Notes: generated by a model not told the origin, from the letters alone. DNA of 64,000 bases from Kappaphycus alvarezii (GCA_002205965.3 NADL03000512.1:992001-1056000); one strand, 5' to 3'. Positions 10,397 to 23,000 are shown, counted from the stretch's first letter. A program made the numbers and translations.

Positions 10397-13300
10397 GCCT
10401 ACGTTTCTTCAACAGGGCAGGCCATTCCATCAGGATACAGAATCGACATTAAACGGGATTTTTCTATATGGCCGTGCTGCTCGCGAAGAATAGTTCCGAA
10501 ATTTCAGTTAGAAGGAGGGAAAAATTTGCAGGTAAATTGGATAAACATGTCATCATGGAAAGAGGATGGGATAGAACTGACTTTGTAAAAATAGAAAACA
10601 TGGAAAGGCACTTCTATGACTAGATATGATATAGAATTACTTTAACGAGGACTATTCCGGTTCACTCGGGCCTACAAAGACTTAGAATAATTTCTAAACT
10701 CCTTTGTCTGGTAAATTCATTTATAGACAGTCTTCAGGTAACCTACTCATATCTACTGGACACCAGTCTTAACAAATCGTTGCAATCTCAGACTCCAAAG
10801 TCTAGTATCGATTTGTGAACTCTTCCAAGACTTGTTTGCCGCCATTAAAAAATTATTTAGGCCTCTCTTAGCGCTTCCGTGGCTTCAATTGGTAATAAAT
10901 AGCAAAAAGATTATGTCAAACTTGCTCTACGCAATTATGAAAGCATATACCAGTATGTGCGCCTGACATCTGAGATTTAATCTGATACAGAGAATTTAAC
11001 TGCTTTTAAAATCTGCAATATACCACCAAAACAGTCCAGCTAGAGTAGTGACTTCTCGAATAGCATGAATGGGCTTCGAAACCACGTTTAAAGTTGCAAG
11101 ATGTTTTTTCAAATCAGGGAAGTCTCCACTCTCCATTGTTGAACTATCCAGTCTATACTCCCTTGGTTGATGTAGTTATATGCTGTAAGAGCTCAATGAG
11201 AAACTCAACATTCATGATTTTTAAATATTTAATTGCCTTTGCTCCTATTTTTAGGAGAGTTCCAATATTGAACGACAAGTAGAAGTTCGCACGTATTATC
11301 TTAAGCGACAAAAATTTTATTTCCCAAGCTTTTGAATAAATTCGAGTCTTGCAGAAGCTCCCTGAGGAAAAGTATAGATATTACTAGTTATGCAGCCTGA
11401 GATGGTGTAGAGAGCTTCGATCGCAGAAGCGACAGTGCATCTGCTTTGGCTAGAGTTAATCATCAATCCTATGATCAAATTTTTCAACTTAATAGGCGCT
11501 CCCGTTTATCGCTGGTGTCATACACATTTATTAGCTTCAAAAATATATTTATGTTAGCTGAAGAAGAGATAAAGACGAGTATAAGCATGAATATTGCGTT
11601 TTTAGGTTACAAAAACAAAACTATTTGTGAAAAATGATTCTAGCATTCACTTTCTGGGCACCGCGTAAAGTGCAGTTTGCATTGTTATTTTGGGCTGGTT
11701 GCCTTTTCCTTTTTGTGTTCTTTTTGTGTTTATTTAAATTTTGTAGAGCTCAAGAGTAGTAGTATTAATAATAGGGGTACTATTGTGCTTTTTACTTCTG
11801 AAAATGACAGATGGGTAAATCGAAAATCATTTAAGAATCGGATGTGCCGGATTCGAGTCTCCATGTATTTTTTATATTGGTAATAAGTCAACAACGCGAC
11901 TCTGAAGAAGTATAGGACTGAAAGTTTCTTTTGGTCATTTACTATATGAAAAATATATCGTCGACCGTTCCCGGTAATGTCACAGATAGCGACCACCAAG
12001 CTAGCATTCCAAAAAATTTACAATAACCAAAGAGTTCTCTTCAAATTCACGAATATTATAATGGGACATACTTGATAATTTAGCTATTTTAATAATGTCC
12101 GTTCGTGGCGTTCTATTTATTTTTATCTGTAAAGAAAATTATTTTCGTGACTATCGCATTATCTTTGGTTGCTTAAATATGTGAGTACATCACTCGGAGA
12201 TATGTGGAACGAAAATACATCATTTTTCACGCTAGTTGCATCAATTTCTATCATTTCGGGATATGCGGTACATATCTACATCAGGAGTTGAAATAGTTGA
12301 TTGATTTACTCCAACAACTTTTGGGTTACATTTGGAAACCTCCAAGGCGAAGAAGGTGTCTTCTACTGCCAAGAGTTGAGCTTTCTGTGTTTTTATTGGA
12401 CTGATAGTTGAAGAGGTTGTTAACGTGCGGTTTACCATTCTAGACAGTAACTTTAGTATGTTTTTTTGCGACTATCGACAGTTACATACCATTTTGTGAT
12501 TGTCAGTATCTTTTCTTAAGCTATTATTAGGTATTTTCTACTGAGTTAAAGAATACAAAAGGAAACGGCTGATTTGTTCGAAAAAATGACTCAATTCCTG
12601 GGGTTCGTTAAGAGACTTTGCCAACGTAACTCTTTATTGCTTATCCTACCTTAAAGAAAAACTGTTTAAAATTAAGGTGCCTGAATAAACTCAGTCTCTG
12701 CAATGCTGCGTATTTGCGCAGAGTTTAAATAAAAATTTTGGAGATTCATTAAATTGTGGACGCCCTGCAACCGCTATTCGGACACTGTTTATAATCAGTG
12801 GTCTCTACCGTGTATAATCTATTGTTTAGCCCCAATTTCATTCATAAGGGGTTCGAATCGGAGGTAGATTCTTTAGTGATATTCAGAGCACTTCAAAGTT
12901 AGGGCCACTCTTATGGGGTGCCGTGTGTAGTCTTGGGCAGCAAAATGCTCAATATCGCGTAGTTTTACGGGTATTCTTTTGTTGACGAAGGTTTTTGACG
13001 GTGTTCGAGATGCAGCATCATCACTCTTATTTTATTGCAGATTCTCATGCCTGAAAAAAAATGTCAGGTGTAGAGTAAGGAGGACCTGATCACGTACGGT
13101 ACATTTAAAATAATCTAGAAACATTAATTCGCATAATATCTTGCAGAATTCATGTCGGAACCGTGTTTATACAATTAATAAGAACTTCTGAAGGTCAATA
13201 TTGAACTTTGGGATCCCATAATTCCCACTATCTCTGCTATTTTTGATCAAAACTGAATAAAAAAACCTCTGCCAATCCATTTTTCGATTATATAACCAAT

Positions 13301-13899
13301 GCGATCATCTCTGATGGTACGATGTAGAATGGAATCACTTCGGAATTATTAAATGCGTCAGCTGAATTGAACTCAGAAACAGTAAAGTTGATATTCTGAG
13401 GTTTTTTCGTGTTATTAGTATATTTACCATTAGCAATGTGCTCTATGACACGCTTATCCGTGGTTTAGGTGACCTTGCGGTAAAATCAGAAAGGGACAAT
13501 TTATCCGTAAATATCATAATTAGGACGGTTGGTAACAACACCTTTTGTTAGTCATGTTTCAATTCTTACGAAATGTCGAAAGCGTCACCTAACGAAATAA
13601 TTTCACTGACAAGGACTGATAAAGTTACAAGTTTAGACTTATTTGATGACAAATGCAGTAGTTGAATTTTGTCGTGATGAATGATATGGACTTATTGTAA
13701 GCAAACTGTAGAGATCCGTCAATTTTTGTCGCAAATGATGCATCTCAGTAATCTCTCAGGTATAATTAATTGACAAAAAAACTTTGGGAATAGAATCTCC
13801 GAAACATTCACTGTCCGCAAGACGATACTGCACGGAGAGATAAAGTTCAATGGATAAAACATCACTCGGGAAGCTGAAGGTATCATTCATATCCATGGA
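10397..13899. other. AT-rich, no gene recognised
   Basis: Short ORFs only (e.g. 11446-11637 plus, 11730-11999 minus), none with a recognisable motif. The last few hundred bases before 13.9 kb may be decayed upstream sequence of the copia fragment that follows, but I could not align it with confidence. Confidence 0.35.
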
Positions 13900-14444
13900 T
13901 GAATATGTAAAGCCTTCTGACCAATATCAGCGCTGGCATAAAAGCCGATAAGAACTCTCCAGAAACGAAAAATGAGATGACCTCTTTTCAGAAGATGGGT
14001 GGTGAGCTCTTGTGGCTGGTTTGAGGAGTCCTCCGGGCTGAATCATTATTTGGGTCATTGACGCAACAATATATCCCTACGCTACGAGTAACAGATATAA
14101 TCGATGCAAAAAAAATTCAATGAGTGAAGTACATGATGTAAGTCCTTGTTTATGCGTAGAATCCTAATGAAGTAAAAAACGTAGATATATTCACGTTCTC
14201 TGACGCTTCTTACAATATCTCCAGCTCGATGACCAATGTAAAAACGGGAATTGTCATTGTTATTAAGTACTGTAGTGAAATAGTTTCGAACTGTTTACAT
14301 TTGTTAGATTGGACAAGATCGAGACAACAACAAGTATCGTACTCATCTTATGGTGCAGATATTATACCAGTGTTTGAAGCTGACTCAAGAGGATACGCTT
14401 TTAATTTGTTAGTGCAGAGCACGAAAGGAAAAAATCACGCATAA
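13900..14444 (+). pseudogene. Ty1/copia pol remnant: end of RT and RNase H
   Basis: Around 13995 one frame reads FQKMGGELLWLV, the copia F...G.LLWl block. Near 14199 SDASYNISSSMTN marks the RNase H entry (f.DA....), and LDWTRSRQQQVSYSSYGADI at 14304-14363 matches the W.S.kQ..Vs.St..AE core, with AE changed to AD. Upstream portions contain stops and frame changes. The copy is dead. It runs opposite to the copia RT fragment at 15.9 kb, so the two are separate insertions. Confidence 0.65.
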
Positions 14445-15900
14445 AATTTTTGTAGATTCAAAAGGTAACTTTGATGCTATTACGAATCTCCATCAATAAA
14501 CGTAATGTCCCTTACGGCAAACTGTACAGCAGTTGAGCGACTCAGTCAAGACTTCAGATCTGGATGCGATCAGTTAGATAGAGGGAAAAGTTAACATTGC
14601 AAGCGCGCTTCCAAAGGAAACGTCGCCTTTGCATACGGTAATGCATTGTATATGTTTGACCAGTTGACCCATGCTGCCTGATCACCGCTCGCAAGAACTG
14701 AACTCAGAAAATGATTTATGACCCAGCAAATTCGATCAGTATTGATGAATTGGTGTTTGTTGTAGCTGATCTATAAATATTTTAGCTCTGCTAAAGGATC
14801 ATTCTTGTCCTGCCTACATGAAATCAAAAACCCAATTGAGTCTATAGAGATCGACTCAGGGTGGAGATAGTGTGTCTGATTGCAAAGGTCCCGGCAGAGA
14901 GGACTGATACACGTTTAATTATACATTTAAATGCCAACAATCTATTGCTTGGTAAATGATGACATGCATTAAACAAGAGACCAACTGCCGACAAGCGGTT
15001 ATTAGCAGATGACGAGAGCTGGCGCCAATGATCTACACAGAGAATGCCTACTTAGACGTATTTGTAAAAGACACTTCGCAACGGGAGGTTGCGAAGTGTG
15101 ATCGGCGAAAGCAAAGGACATTATTATTTGGCTATGCGCAGAACGCAAGAGGTTTACTTGCTTCAGGTGCAAAACCACTGTGAATAGCCCACCTACGCTG
15201 TTAAAAGTGTACGAACGCATTAATTCGTTTAGTGCAGAGGTTTTTGAACATCTCTGGCCACCAGAGGACATGAAATTGCATCAGTTGCATATAAGCTATA
15301 GATTGTATCACTGATGGAGAGGAAGTGCATCTGCATTGGTCCCAAGCGAATGAAACATGCTCTTTATTGGGAATGAAGCCCGTTTGTGGCTCTGTTCGTG
15401 GTGAATAAATATTTGGTACCTCACAGCCAATGTTACAGCCCACCCAGCTACTATGATGACTTGAACCCCGATAACTCCCACGTGATAAATAAATCATTAT
15501 TCCGCGCGGCATTACAGCACATATTCTGTCAGCCTAGACCGTGGCATATATCTATTATTTATAACGACATCAGATCGAAATTTAGTCTCTTGATTTGCTT
15601 TTGCAAATCTTCTTTGAACATTTATTCCGCAAGTTGAGCAGATTGGGCGACTAAAAATGAAATATCAGGTCCATTGTATTATATTCCAGCTATTTTAGCC
15701 TCTTGAGGTTTGTTGGAACTAAACGAGGCATAAAAGGGGGTAAATTAAGTCTATTAATTTATTTGGGTTGATTTAATTCGAGACAAAAGGGTTTTTTATT
15801 TCTATCTGTGCTCAAGACAATTGAAAATTGTCGTATTCCCTTTGTTTTAACTTTAAAAATTCTCAGTTTCCGTTTCATTGCTTTCAATTTGTTCATTTCT
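14445..15900. other. No gene recognised; contains a 12-bp-stem hairpin
   Basis: Short ORFs on both strands (15002-15271 and 15201-15512 minus, 15386-15637 plus) lack known motifs. The hairpin at 15071-15099 is listed separately. Confidence 0.3.
15071..15099. repeat. Perfect hairpin, 12-bp stem, 5-base loop
   Basis: ACACTTCGCAAC and GTTGCGAAGTGT flank the loop GGGAG with no mismatch. No U-run follows, so it does not look like a polymerase III or bacterial-type terminator. Confidence 0.9.
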
Positions 15901-16200
15901 AGATTAGATCAGGTCGTCTGCATATGTTACACAAAGGCCAGAAAGTTTCGTACCGAGCACTTTGAAGAAGAATGATCTGTGGGTAGTTGTATATTCAATT
16001 CTTAGATCAGATCGAAGATGTTTGTAGATGGTTCTTTCCCAGTAGTTTCCACTATCAGGAAGTCCATAAAGGTGCTTAAGAAGCTTCAGAAAGTCGTGAA
16101 GACGTAGCTCAAAATCCTTCAATGGTTCGACATAAATGTCTCTGAGCAGCCTTTCGGCTCTTTGGAAATTGGCTTGACTAACATCTATAAAGAACAGCGT
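15901..16200 (-). pseudogene. Ty1/copia reverse transcriptase fragment
   Basis: On the minus strand the frame reads LFFIDVSQANFQRAERLLRD (copia RT motif with the first catalytic Asp in the D-V-.-.-A block), then LLKHLYGLPDSGNYW (the diagnostic L.LLK.LYGL.dSg..W), and ends GLCVTYADDL, the YADD catalytic box (normally YVDD in copia). The frame stops just after YADDLI. Only the palm region is present, so the copy is truncated or decayed on both sides. Confidence 0.75.
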
Positions 16201-17038
16201 GTACCTAAAAATAGAGCCAAGTCCAACTAAATTGTGAATCCAGTGTTGATGAGGAGTTCTAGTGTTATTAGTTAGTACTTTCGCACAGTGTGGGCTAGAT
16301 AAATGACCTCTTGATAGGTGGCCGATCGCTATAATTGACCGTGAGATACGTCTACGAAGATGGTAGACCAGGAAATTTTAACTTCAAGTAAAAAATCAGC
16401 CAAATTTCTATATTTGGCCGGTCTACTGCATGGGGCTCCAGAGATTAGAAGAATTTCGATGACGTCAGTTCGGGCAATTTTGTATATTTTTTTTCTCATT
16501 TGCATCCGTACAGTACTTTTACGCCACCTCGAATGAAATCATGGATATTTTCACATCTTATAAGCGAGGAATTCATCAGAAACAATTTTTGGAAGCATAT
16601 AAAAACATTGCGAGCCAAGGAAGGATATTTCCAGGCTCTCCACAGAAAATAATGGCTCCTAACAGCAAATACGTTTCTCTCAACCAAGAGCAGAAAACAT
16701 TCTTCAAGCCAAATAAGAAAAGCACAGAAAAGAAGGCATAAATGCAACTGCCAAAGCCTTTTCAGAATGGGCCCAATGTTAATTATATTTAGGTGCCCCT
16801 CCGGGACTGAAAAACGGCCGCCAAATCCTTCGCACAACGGATGTCAGTCTTTCAACAAGCGGCCGGGTTTCGAAGCCAATAAGAATGAGGGCCAGGGCAA
16901 ACGATGAAGCATCTTTAAAATTGGATCTGTGACCAATTTAATAATCGCCTAAATATAAATGGTCATTTAATTTGTGTTCAAGCAAGGCGACTCCAAGAAC
17001 AGATGAATAGTGCTCTTTCTCCATCAGTTTGCCAATAC
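16201..17038. other. No gene recognised; may include decayed N-terminus of the Tigger element
   Basis: ORFs at 16541-16741 (plus) and 16496-16837 (minus) have no identifiable domain. The plus one is Lys/Gln-rich and lies where the DNA-binding half of the downstream transposase would be expected, but no helix-turn-helix could be confirmed. Confidence 0.25.
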
Positions 17039-18161
17039 TAAAATTTTTGGGCGGATGGTTGACAAAATTTAAGCAAAGGTGGGGCCTCCGACTTTTTATA
17101 TGTCATTGAGAGTCATGTAATGCCAATATTATTGGTGCAGAAGCTGCCCTCCTGGATTTACAAGAGAAACTTCAATTTTTGCTAAAAAGACATATTTAAT
17201 TCCGATGAGTGCAGTGTTACGTGCAAATTGGCTCCAGATTCTACAATCGCATCACAAGCTCTATCAGGTCGAAAAAGAAAAAGACATTTTTCATGCCCTG
17301 TCTTTACAAACGCTGATGGCTCAGAAAAATATCCCCTGATGTTTATTTGTCACGCCCACCGTCCGCGCTCATTTAAGAAAAAATCGGGAGGGACTATGGT
17401 CTTGAATTTATTTCAACAAAAAGGCATGGATAACTGCGGACTTATTTTTTGCATGGCTTCATCGTTTTGATTTATATATTCAAAGAACGGCTGGAACGAA
17501 ACTCATCGCTTCTTGTTGACAATTTTTCAGCGCATGGGACTCGTCAGAAACTCCCCAAACAGCATAGTATGGAGTTTCTTTTTTCTACCACTTAATACAA
17601 CTTCAAGACTGCAATCGTGTGATGCAGAAATTAATGCATCTATGAAGGTGAAGTACAGAACTTTCGAAATGAAGCGCGGTTTGGATTTGGTGGATATTGG
17701 CGTAAGAAATGTTAATCAAGTGGATATTTTAACGCGATGAGAGCATTTACAAAACTTTGAAAAGACTTGCCCCCGGTTGTATTCCAAAATTTTTGGCGTC
17801 ATACTATGCTCGTCTCTGTAATTGAGAGTGCACAGGAAATTTTGCTGTGGGAATGAGTCCAAATTGTTAACAGCTGAGCAGTTATGTTGAATAATTGGTG
17901 CCGAGGCATACGAGGATGAGTGTCGAAGCTGTTTTGAACCCTGAGGGTGAAAATGACTGCATTGAAGACAGGGAAGGGGATCCCGACTTTTCTAAGGTAG
18001 ACTCTGACATAGAGGATGAAAAAGAGGAGTTCGCGCCCAAAATGCCCAGCTGTAGTGCCCAATTGAATGCAACAGGTGTGCTGAACTACACTGTGATGCA
18101 AATATGGAAATCAAAATCGGGCAGTGCTGCAAACCAGCAAATTTTTGGGCTTTTTAAATGA
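17039..18161 (+). pseudogene. Tigger/pogo-type (DDE_1) transposase, decayed
   Basis: At 17050-17100 the reading GWLTKFKQRWGLR matches the CENP-B-type helix-turn-helix (GWl..FK.R..i). FNSDECSVTCKLAPDSTIAS at about 17195 carries the first catalytic Asp, and the following NADGSEKYPLMF block is typical of jerky/Tigger proteins. LLVDNFSAHGTRQKL near 17511 has the second Asp, and LPLNTTSRLQSCDAEI near 17590 the third. All three acidic positions survive. Frame changes at about 17470 and 17550 and stops break the gene. The tail (17895-18161) has the acidic stretch and final segment usual for this family. Function inferred: TA-targeted cut-and-paste transposition, inactive here. Confidence 0.75.
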
Positions 18162-18173
18162 GTTTTTGGTGGA

Positions 18174-19480
18174 ATGATTGGAAACTTATGGGTGAATATG
18201 ATAAGGGGGCTTCGAGTTGGCTGTGATCCACAACTGGAAGCAAGTCACGCTGTCACGTCTGCATCTCGGTTGCATTTGCATCCGCCAGACTGTAAGCCAC
18301 TCGAGAGATGCCCACGTTGGCAGCAGCGCATCGTTTCTCAAGGACTTGATGTGCGATCAGAACCCGTCGGACAGTTCTATATAACCGACAACTTAGAAAC
18401 CTTTGGCACAACTTCTTGTCCCTCAAGTCGTCGCTTGTTCTCATCCCTCGAACCAGCTCCGGACGAATCACCGTCTAGGTCGACCTTAACACACACAACA
18501 CAACATTCCCGCGATGTCGCATCAGCCGCCGCCGAGGCCTTCAAAGTGGGGCAACTGCAGTTACCACTGCAGCCTCCTACCGCTGAACACGTCGGGGAAG
18601 CCTTCGCCGCCCGAAGAGCTTACGCCACCACCGGTAAGCTCAACAAGTTCGAGAAGCCGTCTACTGTCGCGCCGTTTCCCGCAATCCGGTTCATACCGGA
18701 ACCGGAGGGACTCTTCGGAAGGATCAAGTCTGCCGATCAGAGGTACGAGTGGGAAGCTGAGGTCCTTTGGAATATCAGGAACAACTGCGAGAACGCCCTC
18801 GCCTGTGCCCATCAAGTTACGGAAGCCGTGGTTGCAAAAGACATCGACGCTGCCAATCCTGCTTCAGAATTATTTGCGCGAAGACGACTTCCCGTATTCG
18901 TCCGAGCTCTACCGCTCGGCGAAGCAAAAATTTGCCGAGCTTCGCTCCCAAGCCTACGTCAAGGAATTTAATTAGCAGCAAGTTGCTTCTGGAGGTCGTC
19001 GTCAAAACAACCGAGGAACTCAAAGGAATCCCACCGCCGCTGACAAGCCGAATCGCAAGTAAAGCGACCGCCGTCGCGGTCTTTTCTCGGTGGTACGACT
19101 CACGTCTTATGACGCAACACTCAGCGCGCAGATCCTTTCTGGTCCAAAATCATTTATTCCTCCAACTTCCTTTTACGTACGCTTCGTTTTGGAGTGTACG
19201 AAACCCCCCTCACTACTTCCCTTTCCCGCAAGAAATTCATTCTCCCTCAAATTCCGGTCGACCTTTCCGACCGGGAATTCTTCGACACCGCCATCAAGGA
19301 TGCCCTACACCGTCGTACCTACGAAGAGGTACCGACCGCTACCGCTCGCGCCCTTCACGAGCAAGGCTACCCAATCTCGAACGCCTTCGTGGCAGTGTCG
19401 GGCGCTTGTTATCCCGCCTCCCTCCATCCATTCATCCTTCATGGACCAATCACAAGCCGTCTTTGGTTCTTGATTTATGA
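18174..19480 (+). CDS. Gag-like retroelement polyprotein, with frameshift
   Basis: The first frame (18174-18971, 265 codons) is Ser/Pro/Ala-rich, then helical from about residue 115 (AAAEAFKVGQLQLPLQPPTA, later DQRYEWEAEVLWNIRNNCEN). Near 18860 the coding signal passes to another frame that reads YLREDDFPYSSELYRSAKQK and then FAELRSQAYVKEFN with an immediate stop, followed by a basic Asn/Arg-rich stretch. An ordered helical domain ending in a basic tail resembles a Gag/capsid-like protein of an LTR or DIRS-type element, but no zinc knuckle or protease is visible. The role is inferred from shape and surroundings only. A further frame (19194-19496) is also open. Confidence 0.35.
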
Positions 19481-19516
19481 TGATTTTATGTTATGATTTT
19501 ATGTTATGATTTATGG
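19481..19516. repeat. 13-bp tandem repeat, two full units plus partial
   Basis: TGATTTTATGTTA is repeated twice without mismatch (19481-19493, 19494-19506) and then begins a third, degenerate unit. A shorter related unit precedes it. It lies just past the gag-like ORF. Confidence 0.85.
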
Positions 19517-20357
19517 ATATTGATGATTCAAGTATCACGCAAACGCAGCAACCAGTGGAAGTGTTGATTTGGTTCTGGTCAGAGGATCACCGCGCATAGT
19601 GGTCACGGGCGTATGACCGCGCTACTCTCCTTACAAGTCTTGCGACGCGAACACACCAAATCAAAACAGTTTACCCAAGCGTTCGCATGATGGAACGAAT
19701 GGAACCGGACAATTCTCTCAGTGTCTGGGGAGACACGCCGATCACCTCATCCAATTCCACCATTCCATTACTCCCGGTCATTTATCTCGGTCCTGAGAAC
19801 TCACCTGCCCTTTCGCTGGGACATCCTCTCCCCTTCGTGTGCCTCCCCAGGCCGGCCATTGCTGGCAGCGTACGTCCACTCAAGACAAGTAAGGTTGGCA
19901 CCAAACGGAAGCTCTCACACTACACCCCTTTGGTGTGCCATCCCCGAAGAAGCGCCCCTCGCCTGTAGCCGCTGTACAGCAGCATCCGGAGATTCGAGTG
20001 ATCAGGCATTTTTAACCCTGCCTTCACCAGTTCTTTCTCGAGCAAACGTCCAACACAAAGGTTCAAATCAGTCCCAACTACTGGAGCAAGTAAGCTGCAT
20101 AAGTTATCCGTGATTGCTGTAATGCGCACTTATTTAGTTATCCCTGTTGCTGTTAGTTATTTGCTTTGATAAAGTGTTATGTGTTTCTCTATTGTTTTAA
20201 TTCGTCACTGTAATATGAATGTGCAACACTGTGAAGTCGGTACACAATTAATTTTGAATAGGGTGACTAACTTCTGCGTGTTGCGGGGCACGACATATTA
20301 CTAATGCCGCGCTTGTGGACCAAATAGCGTAGCTTAGTTTCTGGTACAAGCGGGTCT
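19517..20357. other. No gene recognised; possible continuation of the gag-like element
   Basis: Two overlapping plus frames (19687-19968 and 19721-20113) are Pro/Ser/Leu-rich with no motif. The interval separates the gag-like ORF (plus) from the LINE (minus). Confidence 0.25.
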
Positions 20358-22480
20358 TCATCCCCCCGTAGAGCATCCGCTGCGCGATGCGACAGCTGCC
20401 GCGTATTTCTCTATGACCTTTGATGACGTCTCAGAAGGTGATCGTAACGAGTCAAAAGCCAGCGGCACAAAATCCCATCCTAATCTTGATCTTCCAGGCA
20501 GGACGTCGCCAGAAATGGCAGCCACTTTCGTGACTGGGTCCCTCCTCTTTCGCTTGTCTGCTGCGTTGGCAACCGCTCGTGCATTTCGTGCTCCCGTTGA
20601 CATATAGCACTCCTGGAATGGCGAGGATACGGTGATGTCGTGGGCCACTGGAAGAGGGGGCGGTGTGTTCAATGCGTCGGATCGCGGGTGCACCAGAATA
20701 TCTGCGGGTCGCGCATTCAGTCCGCGGAGTAGGTATTTGACCTCATATTGGGCGCCAACTCCTGCCGCTTTAAACAACTCTCTCCCAAGTACTCTTACAA
20801 CTGCTGTGTGCCGGTTGGTCCACCCGAGACCTTTGTTACAAAGGTCTGCTGCATGGTCCCCTAAGAGATCCATGGGCCTATGGCACTCAGCGCACTGCAG
20901 CGGTGCGGTGTCGTCAAACACACGAACTCCTAGGTGACGGCGTAGCATCACTGTCCACATCTCGTTGGACGTCTGGTTGACTACAGCGGGGTGTGCGGTG
21001 AGGAAGGCCCCTGCCTGCGTTTCCAAGTATGCTTGACGTCGAATTCTTCGCCGAATATCTGCTTCTGAATGCGATATGGGGTTCGGCAACCTCTTCCATT
21101 CGTCGTCCTTCCAGAAGAACTTTGCTGCAGACTCGCACCAGGCTTGATACAGAATGTTGTATGTGCTATCGGGCTTGGCTGCGAGGCTTGCCGCGGTCAA
21201 AGTTTCCGGAAGACTGCCATCATTAGTGACGGACGCAGGGAGCCGTCGGACAAACTCCCGGAGGTGTGTATCTGCTTCAGCGTATCGGTGTTCAGTCTCG
21301 CCACTGTCCTCAGGGCTCCGCAGCAGCTCGGCGTGAATTATGCTCGCAGCATATGCTGCGAAATTAAGCGTTGCTATAGGTGTAAAGCCGTGACCGCCAT
21401 AGCGGAGAGGTAAGGATATCTGCTGTTGAACTGCCTAAGTCATCCGCACGTTGTTAGAGCTTGCGTAAAATTCGAGTTGGTAGTCGTCAAATCTCAGTGC
21501 AGTGGGAGTGGTCACACTCGGCGGAGTTAGCTTCACCACATGTTGAAGCTTGCAAGCGGATGCACATAGCCGGTGAAGGTGGAACCGAATTCGAGCGTCT
21601 CCGATACCGTCAATCAGCGACAATGTGTGCTTGCAGCTTCTGATTTTCGCGTTCAGAAAATCTTCCATAAACTTTGACGACCCAATTGGGGCCCCAAGAA
21701 GGTCGATGCCTTCTGTGAAAAAGTTCTCAACTGGGAAGCGGTGGAATAGTGGCGATGTGCAGTTACCGAGTCTGTGCGGCCAGAACAGACGGGTTTTGCC
21801 TGATTCAGGTATAAGCCATAGTCAGGTCCTCTGGAGCTGAGGATGTCGACTGCCCTCTCGAGCTCTGTATGAGTGCCGATGAGAGTGCAGTCGTCCGCAT
21901 ACCATCTATGTAGACTAAGCTGTGTCTGCTGGGCAATTTCTGTTGCTAATGGATACACAACAAGAGAAAACAACAGCATGCTTGCAGGGTCCCCCTGTTG
22001 CATACCTTCTTGGCTAGGGATGTCATGTACGGCCGCTTCGGGCAATATCAGCGACGACGTGTTGCGAGCTTATACCATGTTCAGAAAACGACACAGCGAC
22101 GGTACTTTGGTCGGCAGCAAATTTATCATGCGTTGTCTCGAGAACCGATTGAATGCATTGTGTGCATCCACGGATACCAGTGCATGCTCCTCGTCCTGGC
22201 GCTCAACCAGTCTCCGTGCTTCGTGCGCAATGGAGTCCAATCCGCTGGGCACGCCATTCGCCACTTGCAAGGGTTGGAGGTACGCCCTCGTGTCTTCTAT
22301 TGCTTGTGGTAGGAGCACCTTTGTTAAGCCGCAAGGCCGTCCCAATAGCAATGGGCGAATCTTGTCTGGCCGAGGTTGGATAATATTTGAAAGGTACCGG
22401 TCGGCTATCCCCAGTGCGTTCTAAACGTGTTCAAGATATTGAGGAGTGTGGCCCAAGTTCGCGTCTAGGGATGGCTATAA
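20358..22480 (-). mobile_element. LINE (non-LTR retrotransposon) reverse transcriptase ORF, moderately preserved
   Basis: Minus strand. From about 22430 the pieces are NALGIADRYLSNIIQPRPDK, then VANGVPSGLDSIAHEARRLV and LVSVDAHNAFN (RT palm with the first catalytic Asp), then EGMQQGDPASMLLFSLVVYP (RT GVQQGDP block), then WYADDCTLIG with the YADD box at about 21890-21901. A frame change near 21660 leads into a frame open to 20358 except for a TAG at 21435. That part holds the thumb/connection block QISLPLRYGGHGFTPIA (about 21410-21360), the Cys/His segment CAECHRPMDLLGDHAADLC (20840-20900) and RPADILVHPRSD. Other faults are a TAA at 22070 and small frame shifts. No 5' endonuclease domain was found, so the copy is 5'-truncated or its start lies in unrecognised sequence. 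The role is target-primed reverse transcription. Confidence 0.8.
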
Positions 22481-22741
22481 GTCAGCCAGTAGGCACGCTG
22501 CATTGGACATTATTGCTGCTGCCACATGCTTTTAGGTTAAATCCGCTTGAACCGTTCCGTATGCCTCCATTGCCCCAACGGCCAAGTTCCGGGCCACGTC
22601 GGTTAACATTGCGTCTGCGTTGGGTGCCAACCTCCGAGGACGGATATATGTAGGGGTGGTCATGAGCTGCAAAGTACTGTATAGTATGTCCATCAACGAT
22701 CAATGAAATAGGATTAGTGTTCAACCCGATTAGGCAATAGG

Positions 22742-22790
22742 CCGCTGCGTTGATTTCGCAACTACACTACTTCCGAAATCAACGCAGCGG
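22742..22790. repeat. Perfect hairpin, 17-bp stem, 15-base loop
   Basis: CCGCTGCGTTGATTTCG at 22742-22758 is matched exactly by its reverse complement at 22774-22790. It lies just outside the 5' side of the minus-strand LINE and immediately before the repeat at 22796. Confidence 0.92.
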
Positions 22791-22795
22791 TTCCG

Positions 22796-22855
22796 GGCCA
22801 CAACCGACCATATCTTTCAAATATTAAATCACCCACATTTTCCCCTAGAGTCACG
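22796..22855 (+). repeat. Dispersed ~60-bp repeat, copy 1
   Basis: The sequence starting GGGCCACAACCGACCATATC and running through TTAAATCACCCACATTTTCC recurs with a few substitutions at 63020-63082, and a weaker third version follows at about 63109-63165. At 63 kb it lies downstream of a LINE C-terminus, so it may be a LINE 3' untranslated segment. Confidence 0.7.
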
Positions 22856-23000
22856 GGACAGATTCTTGAGGCCGGCCCAAGGGACGATGGGAAGGCTCAG
22901 GAGACGATTATGTAGTAATGTCAACAATTAGAAGCCCAAATTTACGTAATTACAACTCCGAAACTAACTGTCAATGGCGCATCTACAATTCAGCACAGTA

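Noticed and set aside
4041-18161. tRNA genes (GGTTCGAAT-like words at 12848, 1616 and 5036)
   Set aside because: No cloverleaf or A-box could be arranged around any of them.
21344-21361. 18-bp palindrome TCGCAGCATATGCTGCGA
   Set aside because: It lies within the LINE coding frame (Ala-rich reading) and is short enough to be a coding coincidence.
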